The notes beneath the pieces are model-generated. The model searched no databases, was not told where the DNA came from, and saw nothing but the letters and a program-made list of their open reading frames with translations. Below, in pieces: positions 22,554-31,805 of a stretch of DNA of 31,875 nucleotides. A program made the position numbers and the translations under genes. The stretch's first letter is position 1, and every line of letters begins with the position of its first letter. Origin of the DNA: Planctomycetota bacterium. GTDB taxonomy: Bacteria; Planctomycetota; PUPC01; DSUN01. The DNA is taken from assembly GCA_016872875.1 (NCBI GenBank), contig VGYW01000037.1, positions 1-31,875 of the forward strand, given 5' to 3'.

Positions 22554-25423
22554 TCTCTTGCCTTGTCTGGCGCGTCCTTGAGCCCAACCCTCTCGGTCGC
22601 GTGGTAGTCGAGCTTCACGCTCAAGATTCGGGCGTTGCCGGCATCGGCGATGAAGAGGCGGCGGTCGCTGTGCGTGCCAACATAAGCGGCGTGGAAGAGG
22701 GCCACCTCGTCGCCTCCGACCGGCCTGGGCGCAGCGGGGCCGCCCGCCAGCTTGAGGGGCTTCCCGTCCTCCACGTTGCCGTGGCGGCCGATGCGGAGGA
22801 TGAGGTTGCCGTTGGAATCGAGGACGGCCACGGCGTAGCGCTCGATTTCGGGGGCGAAGGAGCGGTTGAAGTAGTCGGCGGCGAAGCGCGAGTGCCAGCA
22901 GTCGCACCCGCCGCCGGCGCGGGAGGTGTTGAAGCCGCAGTAGCCTACGCCGCCGTAGAGCCACTCCGCGCCCTCGATCCAGGCGGTGCCGAGGTGGCCG
23001 TTGTAGACATCGGGCGGCCGGGCGGGCCGCGCGGAGTCGGGCAGCGGCAGAGGGGCGTGGCGGCCCGTGCCGATGACCTTCGCACGCTTCGGACGCACCT
23101 TCACGAGGGTGCCCGACATCTCGTTGAGCAGCTTCTCGCCGTTCAGGAACCGCGCGGGCGAGGCCATCGCGTAGAGGGCGTCGTGCTGATCAAGGAACAG
23201 GCCGTTGATCTGGGTCATGCCGGGGAAGGCGTCCTCGAAGAGCATCTTGCCGTGGCGGTCCCAAACGTGGATTTCGTTCCAGCGCACGCGGCCTGGGTAG
23301 AGCTGAGGGGTGTAGGGCAGGCCGACGGTGGCCTTGATTCGCTCCTTCCACTCCTCCATGCTGGGCGGGGTGGCGCGGCTACAGCAGGCCATCGCCAGGT
23401 GTCCCTTCGGCGACACCCACATTCCCCCCTGGTGCCAGCAGACGGGGCGGCTGCCGGGCGTGGCAAGCCCCGAGACCACCTTCGGTGTGCGCTTCCCGCC
23501 CGTCATCGTATCAAAGAAGACGTCGCGGCGCTCCTCCCCATAGTCCCACGGAATCTCGCGCCAGGTCTGAGGGTCGTAGCGGGCGACCAGCGTGTCCGTG
23601 CGCATGTAGATGAGGCCGTCGAGGTCGAAGGCCATATCCTCGCCGTCGAAGGGGAGCTGGACGAGGCTTATCTCGCCGGTGTCGGGCCGAATCTTCACCA
23701 GCTCGCAAAAGCTCTTGCCGAAGCCGCGGTCCTCGGCCACGTAGAGGCATTCATCCTTCGGGTTGAAGAAGAGCCGTTGGCGGCCGAAGTCGGGCGGCCG
23801 CACGCGGACGACCTCTTTCTTGACATCCTCGGCGAAGCTCCGCCTTGTCACCCACTGGCCGTCCTTCTCGACGAGCAGGGCGATGCTGCCGCCGGTCCAG
23901 GCGTCTTCGGCGGCCCGCGTGACCGTGCCCGTGCCCCAATAGGAGATGTCGGCCCGCGACCAGGCGGGCTTGCGGGCGACCACCCAGAGGGTGGCCGGCT
24001 TCGCCCAAGTGTCGAGCGCCACCTCGTAGTCCTGGCCAAAGGAAGATAGGGAGCGCTCGGCGGGCGGAAGGGGGAGCGGCCCGGAGGCGAGCTTCTGGAG
24101 GCCCGGCAGCGGGCCGAACCGCGTGCAACTGGGGGGAAACTTCTTGTCGCCCGGCATCGGCCACGAGAAGGCGTAGACCTCCTGCGTGACCCGGTGGACG
24201 AGCACCTTTGCGGGGCGGCTCGTGGGCACCGTGGCCACGTGCTTCCCGTCGGGGGAGAAGACCTGGATGCGGTCGTTATGGTAGTCGGCCACGTAGACCC
24301 TTCCCGCGGCGTCGCAGGCCACGGCGGTGGGCATGCGGAAGTCCTGCCCGCCGCCCTTGCCCGTCTCCCACTGCGTCGCGGAGCCGAGGAAGACCTCGGG
24401 CGGGGCGTCCTTCGCGTAGTCGAGCCTCAGGACCGCGTTGAACCAGCCGCTCTGCGGGTTCCAGCCGCCGACGAGCCATATCCAGACGTAGCCTGTGAGG
24501 TAGAGCCACCTGCCGTCGGGCGAGAAGGCGGCACTGGTGGGGCCGACCTCGAGCGTCTCCTTGTGGTCCCTGCTGATGCGGCCTTCGAACGAGACCTTCG
24601 GGCCTGCCAGTGGCAGGCCGCCCGTCGAGCCGTCGCTCGCCAGGCGGTTGAGGCGAAGGTAGGCCAGCGCGATGCGGTCATTGTGTGCCGCCATAGCGGT
24701 GGCGCCCACGCCGCCCCGGTGCTTCTCGGCGTCGCTCAGCCCGCTCGTGCCCGACGTGAGGAGCGACGCCTGCACAAACCCGTCCTTCAGCGGCAGCCGC
24801 GCGCCGTCCTGTGGGAACGTGTGCCATCGGAGGCCGGGCACCTGGTCCAGCTTGCCCGCGGGGAAGGGATAGATGGTGCGGACGTAGTTCCCGTCGTGGT
24901 CGAAGAGGCGCACGTGGTCCACGCCCAGGCCATCGAAGACCACGACGCCTTCCTCCACCGCGCACAGGAGCGGCGGGCGGTCGCCAATCCGCTTCTTCGG
25001 GCTCCAGAAGAGCGTGCGCTCGAACGCCGGCTTCAGCCCGAGCGACACGCGGACCCTCAGCCCCTCCTTGTCGTCAATGTAACGCTCCTGGTCGTCCTTG
25101 CCGTCCCACACGAGCGACTGCTTGAGAGAGTCCTTCTGGAACGGCGGCGGGGCATTGGGGCCGAGGACGCCGCTGGCCAGGTGGCGCACGATCTTGCCCT
25201 CCGCATTCTCGATGGCCACGGTCGCGTCGCAGTAGCCCTTCGAGGCGAAAGCGATAGCCACCTGGTCGCCGTTGCGCGTGAGGGTCGGCTTCTCGGCGAA
25301 CTCGAAGACCTCCTGGCGCTTGACCTTGAACTCATCAAGCTCAGCCGCGCCGAGCCGTTCGGCCTGGCGTGTCCCTGATGCAAGGAGGGCCAGCGACAAG
25401 CCGAGGCAGGGGAGGATTCTCAT
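22547..25423 (-). CDS. Secreted NHL-type beta-propeller protein (paralogue 1)
   Basis: The 958-residue product starts at ATG 25423 with an ordinary short signal peptide (MRILPCLGLSLALLASG). Residues about 30-125 are Ig-like (LTRNGDQVAIAFASKGYCDA, LVWDGKDDQERYIDD), resembling FlgD-type modules. NHL/six-bladed propeller motifs follow: FSPDGRWLYLTGYVW, AAGRVYVADYHNDRIQVFSP (about 371-400), FDLDGLIYMRTDTLVARYDP and SDRRLFIADAGNARILSVKL at the C-terminus. The strong promoter at 25471-25499 belongs to it. It is paralogous to the next two genes to the right but, unlike them, lacks the palindromic N-terminal element. Its TAA stop lies one base before the start of the giant protein, so the two genes form an operon. 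Function unknown. Confidence 0.85.
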   Translation of the reverse strand: MRILPCLGLSLALLASGTRQAERLGAAELDEFKVKRQEVFEFAEKPTLTRNGDQVAIAFASKGYCDATVAIENAEGKIVRHLASGVLGPNAPPPFQKDSLKQSLVWDGKDDQERYIDDKEGLRVRVSLGLKPAFERTLFWSPKKRIGDRPPLLCAVEEGVVVFDGLGVDHVRLFDHDGNYVRTIYPFPAGKLDQVPGLRWHTFPQDGARLPLKDGFVQASLLTSGTSGLSDAEKHRGGVGATAMAAHNDRIALAYLRLNRLASDGSTGGLPLAGPKVSFEGRISRDHKETLEVGPTSAAFSPDGRWLYLTGYVWIWLVGGWNPQSGWFNAVLRLDYAKDAPPEVFLGSATQWETGKGGGQDFRMPTAVACDAAGRVYVADYHNDRIQVFSPDGKHVATVPTSRPAKVLVHRVTQEVYAFSWPMPGDKKFPPSCTRFGPLPGLQKLASGPLPLPPAERSLSSFGQDYEVALDTWAKPATLWVVARKPAWSRADISYWGTGTVTRAAEDAWTGGSIALLVEKDGQWVTRRSFAEDVKKEVVRVRPPDFGRQRLFFNPKDECLYVAEDRGFGKSFCELVKIRPDTGEISLVQLPFDGEDMAFDLDGLIYMRTDTLVARYDPQTWREIPWDYGEERRDVFFDTMTGGKRTPKVVSGLATPGSRPVCWHQGGMWVSPKGHLAMACCSRATPPSMEEWKERIKATVGLPYTPQLYPGRVRWNEIHVWDRHGKMLFEDAFPGMTQINGLFLDQHDALYAMASPARFLNGEKLLNEMSGTLVKVRPKRAKVIGTGRHAPLPLPDSARPARPPDVYNGHLGTAWIEGAEWLYGGVGYCGFNTSRAGGGCDCWHSRFAADYFNRSFAPEIERYAVAVLDSNGNLILRIGRHGNVEDGKPLKLAGGPAAPRPVGGDEVALFHAAYVGTHSDRRLFIADAGNARILSVKLDYHATERVGLKDAPDKARER

Positions 25424-25470
25424 TGGGCTTCAACTCTCGGACCTTCCGGCCGCCGGGCCACGCGAAAGCC

Positions 25471-25499
25471 ATACTACCTTGACGCCTCTGGCAAGTCAA
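25471..25499 (-). promoter_or_regulatory. Sigma70-type promoter of paralogue 1
   Basis: On the - strand TTGACT (25499-25494) and TAGTAT (25476-25471) are 17 bases apart, about 48 bases upstream of the start codon. The spacer begins and ends with TTGAC...GTCAA, an imperfect inverted repeat that might bind a regulator. Confidence 0.65.
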
Positions 25500-25601
25500 C
25501 CCCACTGCTTGCAGAGCTGCGATTCAGACGTGGTCCTTGGGGTCACATCTTCATCTGTCATTTGGCCCGGTTCCCGTGACACCCAAGCATGGGCGGAACG
25601 G

Positions 25602-25644
25602 CCATAGTGGGCCAAACACCAGTGGCGCAGTTGGCCCACTATGG
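25602..25644. repeat. 14-bp perfect hairpin between operon segments
   Basis: CCATAGTGGGCCAA (25602-25615) and TTGGCCCACTATGG (25631-25644) pair perfectly around a 15-base loop. It follows the stop codon of the - strand gene ending at 25700 and precedes the promoter of the next gene, so it may end or attenuate transcription; there is no T-run. Confidence 0.85.
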
Positions 25645-25699
25645 GAGAAACGGCCCCGGATGCGTCCGGATGGCCAAAACAGCCGCAGTGGGCCAAGTG

Positions 25700-28600
25700 T
25701 CAGGGGCGCGGGGGTGGTCCAGTGTGGGGCCTGGCGTCGTCAGCTTTGTGTGGGGCTTCTTTCAAGGGCACCCTCTCGGTGGCATGGTAGCCGAGCTTCA
25801 CGCTGACGATTCGCGCGTTGCCGAGGTCGCTGATGAAGAGGCGGCGGTCGGAGTCCACGGCGAGCATCTGGGGGTGCATGAGGGCGACCTCGTCGCCGCC
25901 GATGGAGCGGAGGCGGGGCGCGGAGGCCCCGCCCACAAGCGACGGCCCGCCCTCCGGCACCAGCGGCGTCCCGTCATCCACGTTCCCGTAGCGGCCGATG
26001 CGCAGGAGTTCGTTGCCCGCGGAGTCGAGCACCAGGACGCTGTAGTGGTCCACCTCGGGCAGGAAGGAGCGGGCGAAGAAGTCGAGGGCCGGCCGGCTCT
26101 GGGAGCCGCAGTGGCACTTGACGCGCTTGCCGTCGAAGGCAACCCCGCCGCGAATCCAGCAGGGGCGGTCCACCCAGACCGTGCCGCAGGTGTCCACGTC
26201 TGTGAGGTCGGGCGGGCGCTTGGGCCGCGCGCCGTCGGGCAGCGGGAGCACGGCGTTGGTGGAGATGAACTTGGTGCCCGGCCTGAGCTTGAGCATCGAG
26301 CAGGAGAGCGGGTTGAAGTATGGCTTGCCGGCCACGCTGCCAATGCCCGCCAGCATCACATAGATGTTGTCGTCCCGGTCCATGTTGATGCCGACCATGC
26401 GCCCGATTCCGGGAACGGCGTCCTGGTGGAGGAGCTTGCCGTGCCTGTCGAAGACGTGGACCTCCCAGGGCCGGCAGCGGCCTGGGTAGACCTGGGGGAC
26501 GTAGGGGCGCACCAGGTCGCGGAAGGCGCTCTTTTCATTCTTGCGGTCGGCCGTCGCCTCGGGATTGCAGACGGAGACGACCACGTGGCCCTTGGGGGAG
26601 ACTCCGATGCCGCCCATCTGGCCCGAGGCGATGCCGAGGACGCCCGCGAATGTGGCCGCCGAAGCCACGCGGGCCGTGGCGTGCGGGAGGCCGAGGGCCG
26701 TGACCGCGCGGCTCTCCTCGCCGTAGTCGAACGGGACCTCCCGCCAGGTCGCTGAATCGTATCGGACCACCGCGTCGGCGGTCCGCAGGTAGGCCAGCCC
26801 GTCTGCGTCGAAGGCCATGTCCTCGGCGTCGAAGGGCAGCTTCGTGACCTGCACTTTCCCCGTGTCGGGGTCAATGACCGGCAGGTCGTGGATGGAGGTG
26901 ACGTGGAAGGGCCAGGGGCCATGGAGCTCGCCGACGTAGAGCTTGCGGCTCTTGGGGTTGAAGTAGAGCCGCTGCTTCATGTGCCTGGCGCCGCGGAGCC
27001 AAGTGACATCCTGCTTGGCATCGGCGCCGAAGTCCCGCACGACGGCCAGCTTCCCATCCTTCTCCACCAGGAGCCTGGCGCAGCTTCTCTCGAGCCTGTG
27101 CTGCTCCCAACCGTAGCTGGCCCGGCCGGTGTCGCAGAGCCAGATTGTCGGCGGCTCGGCCCAGAAGTCCACGGTTGCGCGGCAGGCTGGGGCGTCGTTG
27201 ATGCCCCAGTTCGCAACGTCCAGCGGGTAGGTGGCCTTAAGCTCAGGGTTCTCCACCGGCCCGAAGCGGCTGAACTTCGGGAACTTGCGGTTGGCCCCCT
27301 CGCGGCCGTCCCACGCCGTCTGGTAGAGGTCGCCGTGCGGCACGTCCCAGCCGAACACGTAGACCTCGCCGTTCTTGGGGCTGACCCTGACCAGTGCGGG
27401 GTGCTCGACGGGGATGTTCTTGAGGTGCTTGCCGGCAGGGTCGAAGACCTGGACGCGGCTGTTGCCGTGGTCGGCCACGTAGACGCGGCCCTGCGGGTCA
27501 ACGTCCAGTCCGGCCGCGATGCGGAACTGCCCGTTCTCCGTGCCCTTCTTGTAGGGCTCGAGGGTGCCGACGAAGCACTCGAGCTTCCCGCTGCCATCGG
27601 CGGGCATGCGCGCCACGCCGCAGAGCCCCCCGTTCCGCCATGAGCGGGTCCAGACGTAGCCCGCCAGGTAGAGCCACTTGCCGTCGGGGCTGAAGGCCGC
27701 ATCGGTCGGCGGGACATTGACGATGCCGCCCCGCCACTCGTGGACGCCTGGGACGTGGACTGGGATGAAGACGTTCGGCCCGGCGAGCGGGCGGCCGCCG
27801 GTGCCGCCGTCGCTCGCCAGGCGGTTGATGCGCTGGCAAGCAAGGAGGAGTTGGCCGTCGCGCGCGGCCATCGTCCGCACCTCGCTTCCGCCGCCGACCG
27901 GCCAGGTGCTGCCGCCGGCCTCCAGGTTGCCCGCTGTCAGGAACGTGCTCTGGTTGAGGCCCCACTTGAGGGGCAGCCGGGCGCCGTCCTGGGGGAACTC
28001 CCGCCAGAGCAGGCCGTCGAAGTCCTTGAGCCTGCCCGCGGGCGGCGGGTAGACGGTTCGGACGTAGTTGCCCTGGTGGTCGAAGAGGCGGAGGTGGTCG
28101 CCGTTGCCGCCGTCGTAGACGTAGACCCCCTCGGGCGCCGCGGCGAACACCAGATTGTTGTCCAGGTAGCACGGGTCGCGCGTGCGCCGCTTGGGCGACC
28201 AGTAGAGCGTCCGCTCGAACCTTGCCTTGAGCCCGAGCGACACGCGGACGCTCAGGGCGTCCTTGTCGTCCACGTAGCGCCCCCCCTCGTCCTTGCTGTC
28301 CCAGACAAGCGACTGCCTGAGCGCGTTCTTCTGGAACGGCGCGGGCGCATTGGGGCCGAGCGCGCCGCTTGCCAGGAAGCGCACGATGCGGCCGGCCGAG
28401 TCCTCGATCGCCACCGTGGCGTCGCAGAAGCCCTTCGAGGCGAAGGCGATAGCCACCAGGTCGCCGTTGCGGCTTAGCCGCGGCTTCTCGGCGAACTCGG
28501 CCCGGTCGGCAGCCAGCGCCGGCGACGAAAGGCATGTGGCGATGGCAAGGCAGGAAGAAAGAGAGAAGGTAAAATGATTAGGGGTAAAATGATGGGAGAA

Positions 28601-28708
28601 GAGAAGATTCGAGCTTGGGTGTGCAGGAACCCGGGAAGCAGTCGGTTGGTCCTCTTTGGGTTTCTGTTCAAGTCCCGTTCTTCTTCTTATCATTTTACCC
28701 GTAATCAT
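25700..28708 (-). CDS. Secreted NHL-type beta-propeller protein (paralogue 2)
   Basis: The 1002-residue product starts at ATG 28708. Residues 1-50 are encoded by the palindromic element (MITGKMIRRR ... FTPNHFTFSL), then the signal peptide core ends at SSPALAA. The mature protein starts with the same Ig-like module as its paralogues (LSRNGDLVAIAFASKGFCDA, LVWDSKDEGGRYVDD). NHL motifs include FSPDGKWLYLAGYVW, PQGRVYVADHGNSRVQVFDP and SDRRLFISDLGNARIVSVKL near the C-terminus. A short insert containing VGGASAPR is shared only with paralogue 3. The start codon overlaps the TGA of the upstream paralogue (ATGA), implying translational coupling. Function unknown; a surface or periplasmic binding protein is likely. 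Confidence 0.85.
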   Translation of the reverse strand: MITGKMIRRRTGLEQKPKEDQPTASRVPAHPSSNLLFSHHFTPNHFTFSLSSCLAIATCLSSPALAADRAEFAEKPRLSRNGDLVAIAFASKGFCDATVAIEDSAGRIVRFLASGALGPNAPAPFQKNALRQSLVWDSKDEGGRYVDDKDALSVRVSLGLKARFERTLYWSPKRRTRDPCYLDNNLVFAAAPEGVYVYDGGNGDHLRLFDHQGNYVRTVYPPPAGRLKDFDGLLWREFPQDGARLPLKWGLNQSTFLTAGNLEAGGSTWPVGGGSEVRTMAARDGQLLLACQRINRLASDGGTGGRPLAGPNVFIPVHVPGVHEWRGGIVNVPPTDAAFSPDGKWLYLAGYVWTRSWRNGGLCGVARMPADGSGKLECFVGTLEPYKKGTENGQFRIAAGLDVDPQGRVYVADHGNSRVQVFDPAGKHLKNIPVEHPALVRVSPKNGEVYVFGWDVPHGDLYQTAWDGREGANRKFPKFSRFGPVENPELKATYPLDVANWGINDAPACRATVDFWAEPPTIWLCDTGRASYGWEQHRLERSCARLLVEKDGKLAVVRDFGADAKQDVTWLRGARHMKQRLYFNPKSRKLYVGELHGPWPFHVTSIHDLPVIDPDTGKVQVTKLPFDAEDMAFDADGLAYLRTADAVVRYDSATWREVPFDYGEESRAVTALGLPHATARVASAATFAGVLGIASGQMGGIGVSPKGHVVVSVCNPEATADRKNEKSAFRDLVRPYVPQVYPGRCRPWEVHVFDRHGKLLHQDAVPGIGRMVGINMDRDDNIYVMLAGIGSVAGKPYFNPLSCSMLKLRPGTKFISTNAVLPLPDGARPKRPPDLTDVDTCGTVWVDRPCWIRGGVAFDGKRVKCHCGSQSRPALDFFARSFLPEVDHYSVLVLDSAGNELLRIGRYGNVDDGTPLVPEGGPSLVGGASAPRLRSIGGDEVALMHPQMLAVDSDRRLFISDLGNARIVSVKLGYHATERVPLKEAPHKADDARPHTGPPPRP

Positions 28709-28716
28709 TTTACCTT
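28541..28716 (-). repeat. Junction element, copy B
   Basis: Arms lie at about 28566-28598 and 28684-28716, with a few mismatches in the left arm (GATTAGGGG in place of GATTACGGG). Layout and spacing are identical to copy A: arm start to start codon is 142 bases in both. On the - strand the 5' arm holds AAGGTAAAATG, the ATG of paralogue 2 (28708) and the overlapping TGA of paralogue 3 (28707-28705). Confidence 0.92.
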
Positions 28717-31700
28717 TTCTCTTCCCGCCTCCGTAGCATCCTTGAGGCTGACCCTCTGGGTCGCGTGATAGCCGAGCGCCACGCTGAGGATTCGCGAGTT
28801 GCCCGGGTCGGCGATGAAGAGCCGCCGGTCGGTCTGGGTGGCAAGGTAGCAGGGATGGAAGAGCGCCACCTCGTCGCCGCCGATGGAGCGGACGCGGGGC
28901 GCGGAGGCCCCGCCCACAGGCGTCGGCCCGCCTTTGGGCACCAGGGGTGTCCCGTCATCCACGTTGCCATACTGGCCGATGCGCAGGATGAGGTTGCCGC
29001 TGGAGTCGAGGACGGCGACCTTGTAGGCGATGGTCTCCGGGGCGAAGGAGCGGGCGAAGTAGTCGAGGGCGAAGCGCGCGTTCCAGCAGGCGCAGCCGCC
29101 GCTGGCTCGCCCGTTGAGCTTGCCGTTCCAGCCCACCCCGCCGTAGAGCCACTCGGCGCCCTCGGCCCAGGCGTCGCCCCAGCCGTTCGTGACGTCGGGC
29201 TCACGTTTCGGCCGCCGGTCATCCGAAAGCGGGATGGGGGTGAAGGGGGTTGGGACGGTGAGGAGCTTGGCCTGGTTGGGCTTGACCTTCATCAGGGTGC
29301 CCGTGGCGAGGTTGAAGTAGGGCTTCCCCTCGATCACCCGCGCCCGCGAGCCCACGAGGTAGAGATTGTCGTCCTTGTCCAGGCCGATCCCCAGGATGAG
29401 GGGCACCAGGCCGGGGAGGGCGTCGAGGTAGGCCAGCTCGCCGTGGCGGTTGAAGACGTGGACCTCGCCGACCCAGAGCCTGCCGGGGTAGAGCCGTGGC
29501 TGGAAGGCGATGCCATCGGAGCGCCAGGGCACGGCGCCGAGCCGCTTCTCGTCGGTGCGCGAGGCGGGCGGAGGCGGGCTGTCGCCCTTCGTGGTCATGC
29601 ACTGGAGGGCGATGTGTCCCTTCGCCGAGACGTACATCCCGCCCAGGTGCCACATCCCGTAGAGCGGGATGCCCGACGTGACCCTGGCCCGCTCGTAGTC
29701 CACGGGCGTGCTGGCGCCAGTCCCGACATTCTCCCGCTTCTCTCCGTAGTCGAATGGCACCTCCCGCCAACTCGTCGGATCGTAGCGGGCGAGGAAGGTG
29801 TAGGTCCTCAGGTAGACCAGGCCGTCCTGGTCGAAAGCCATGTCCTCGGCGTCGAAGGGCAGCTTGACCCGGCGGACCGCCCCGGTCTCGGGGTCAATCT
29901 GGAGCACTTCGTAAAACGCCTTGCACCAGGCGGTCTGGCCCTCGCCGACGTAGAGCATCCCGGTCTTCGGGTTCACGTAGAGCCGCTGGCGCCAGAACAT
30001 GGGCGGGTGGACTCGCACGAGCGAGGCCACGGCCTCCTTGCCGAAGTCGCGTTTCTCCACGAGCTTCCCCCCCTCGATGGCCAGGAGCCGGATGCCGACG
30101 TCCGCCCACTTCAGCTTGCCTCCCGGCGAGGCGGGGACGAGCCAGATGGTGGGCGGATCGGTCCAGGAGTCAAGCTCCGCGTAGTACTCCTGCCCGCCCC
30201 AGACCTCCCAGAGGTAATCTGGCTTGCCCTCGTGTCCCAGGAGAGGGAGCGGGTAGGTGGCGAGCTTCGCGGGGCTCTCCAGCGGGCCGTAGCGGGTGAG
30301 GGTTGGCTCGACGTGGATCGGCGACCGCTTGTGCGCGTGGGCCAGTTCCAGGCTGTCCAGGCACCAGGAGAAGACATAGACCTCGCCCGTGCGCTGATGA
30401 ACCACCACCCGCGCCGGCTTGAAGGAGGGAATGGACTTGAGGAACTTGCCATCCTCCGCGAAGACCTGGATGCGGTCGTTCCCGTAGTCGGACACATAGA
30501 CCCGCCCCTTGGCGTCAACATCCACGGAGGTCGCATTGACGAAGTGGGCGTTGTCCGTGCCGCTTTCGTCCTGCTTCATGCTCCCGACGAAGGGCTGGGG
30601 CGGGTCGTCGCGCTCGTAGGCCAGGCGGACGACGCCGTGGAGGCAGCCCTTGGCGATGTCAATGCCGGACCTGCCGTGGCGCCACTGGAAGCCGGCGAGA
30701 TAAAGCCACTTCGCGTCGGGGCTGAAGGCCGCGCTCACCGGGCTGGGGCGGTAGTCCTTCCTGCCGATGTTGGTCCCCGTGAGTCGCACGGAGTAGTCGG
30801 CCGCCGGCCCCTCGATGGGCAGGCCGCTGCTCGTGCCATCCGTGCCGAGGCGGTTGAGGCGCTTGTGGAAGAGGGCCAGGCGGCTGCCCCGCACGGCCAT
30901 CGCCGTGGCCGCGCTGCCGAACATCGGCCCGTAGTAGCTGTAGTCGGTCCCCGTCAGCCCACTCGTCAGCATCGTGGAGTCCAGGAAGCCGGTCTTCACG
31001 GGCAGGCTCTTGCCATCCTGGGGGAACACCTGGCGCCGCAGGCCGACCACCTTGTCCACCTTGTCCGCAGGGAAGGGATAGACGGTGCGGACGTAGTTCC
31101 CCTCGTGGTCGAAGAGCCGCACGTGGTCAACACCGTGCCCCTCGAAGACGTATACGCCCTCGGGCGCGGCCCGGATGAGGGGCGTGGGCACCGCGATGGA
31201 CTCCGTGTCGTTGCCCGGCCGCATGCCCGGGCCGACGCTTATCCGCCGCTTCGGCTCCCACAGCAGCGTCCGCTCGAAGGCCGGCTTGAGGCCGAGCGAC
31301 ACGCGGACCGCCAGGCTCCCCTTGTCGTCTATGTACCGCTCCTGGTCGTCCTTGCCATCCCACACGAGCGTCTGCTTCAGCGAATCCCTCTGAAGCGGGG
31401 GCGGGGCCTTTGGGCCGAGGACGCCGCTCGCCAGGTGGCGCACGATGCGCCCGCCCGCGTCCTCGACGGCCACGGTCACGTCGCAGAAGCCCTTCGAGGC
31501 GAAGGCGATCGTCACCTGATCGCCATTTCGCGTGAGGGTCGGCCTCTCGGCGAACTCGAAGACCGCCTCGCGCTTGACCCTGAACTCGTCCAGCCCGCCG
31601 GCCAGGGCGAGCGACGAGAGGTACACGCCGATGGCGAGGGAGGAAAAAAGAGAGAAGGTAAAATGATCACGGGTAAAATGATAAGAGAAGAACGGAATCG

Positions 31701-31797
31701 ATCTAGAGATCACACGAGCCCGGGAAGCAGCCTGCGCGCTCTCTTTGGGTTCGTTCCCAAGTTCCGATCTTCTTCTTATCATTTTACCCGTAATCAT
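28705..31797 (-). CDS. Secreted NHL-type beta-propeller protein (paralogue 3)
   Basis: The 1030-residue product starts at ATG 31797 in the third palindromic element; residues 1-50 read MITGKMIRRR ... FTRDHFTFSL and the signal core ends SSLALAGG. The Ig-like module (LTRNGDQVTIAFASKGFCDV, LVWDGKDDQERYIDD) is close to that of paralogue 1. NHL motifs include FSPDAKWLYLAGFQW, AKGRVYVSDYGNDRIQVFAE, FDQDGLVYLRTYTFLARYDP and TDRRLFIADPGNSRILSVAL. It is likely the first complete gene of an operon running left. The stop TGA overlaps the start of paralogue 2. Function unknown. Confidence 0.85.
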   Translation of the reverse strand: MITGKMIRRRSELGNEPKESAQAASRARVISRSIPFFSYHFTRDHFTFSLFSSLAIGVYLSSLALAGGLDEFRVKREAVFEFAERPTLTRNGDQVTIAFASKGFCDVTVAVEDAGGRIVRHLASGVLGPKAPPPLQRDSLKQTLVWDGKDDQERYIDDKGSLAVRVSLGLKPAFERTLLWEPKRRISVGPGMRPGNDTESIAVPTPLIRAAPEGVYVFEGHGVDHVRLFDHEGNYVRTVYPFPADKVDKVVGLRRQVFPQDGKSLPVKTGFLDSTMLTSGLTGTDYSYYGPMFGSAATAMAVRGSRLALFHKRLNRLGTDGTSSGLPIEGPAADYSVRLTGTNIGRKDYRPSPVSAAFSPDAKWLYLAGFQWRHGRSGIDIAKGCLHGVVRLAYERDDPPQPFVGSMKQDESGTDNAHFVNATSVDVDAKGRVYVSDYGNDRIQVFAEDGKFLKSIPSFKPARVVVHQRTGEVYVFSWCLDSLELAHAHKRSPIHVEPTLTRYGPLESPAKLATYPLPLLGHEGKPDYLWEVWGGQEYYAELDSWTDPPTIWLVPASPGGKLKWADVGIRLLAIEGGKLVEKRDFGKEAVASLVRVHPPMFWRQRLYVNPKTGMLYVGEGQTAWCKAFYEVLQIDPETGAVRRVKLPFDAEDMAFDQDGLVYLRTYTFLARYDPTSWREVPFDYGEKRENVGTGASTPVDYERARVTSGIPLYGMWHLGGMYVSAKGHIALQCMTTKGDSPPPPASRTDEKRLGAVPWRSDGIAFQPRLYPGRLWVGEVHVFNRHGELAYLDALPGLVPLILGIGLDKDDNLYLVGSRARVIEGKPYFNLATGTLMKVKPNQAKLLTVPTPFTPIPLSDDRRPKREPDVTNGWGDAWAEGAEWLYGGVGWNGKLNGRASGGCACWNARFALDYFARSFAPETIAYKVAVLDSSGNLILRIGQYGNVDDGTPLVPKGGPTPVGGASAPRVRSIGGDEVALFHPCYLATQTDRRLFIADPGNSRILSVALGYHATQRVSLKDATEAGREKVK

Positions 31798-31805
31798 TTT
31801 ACCTT
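31629..31805 (-). repeat. Junction element, copy C
   Basis: Arms lie at about 31655-31687 and 31773-31805; one change (GATCACGGG for GATTACGGG) keeps a G-U pair in RNA. Spacing from arm start to start codon is again 142 bases. The stop codon of the preceding partial gene overlaps the outer edge of the arm, six bases before the ATG at 31797. Confidence 0.92.

Larger units (their letters stand above)
25424..25699. other. Intergenic region with promoter and hairpin
   Basis: This 276-base gap between two - strand paralogues holds the promoter of the left gene and a perfect 14-bp hairpin; several TTGGCCC/GGGCCAA half-sites recur (25563, 25609, 25631, 25690). No coding region is seen. Confidence 0.6.
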
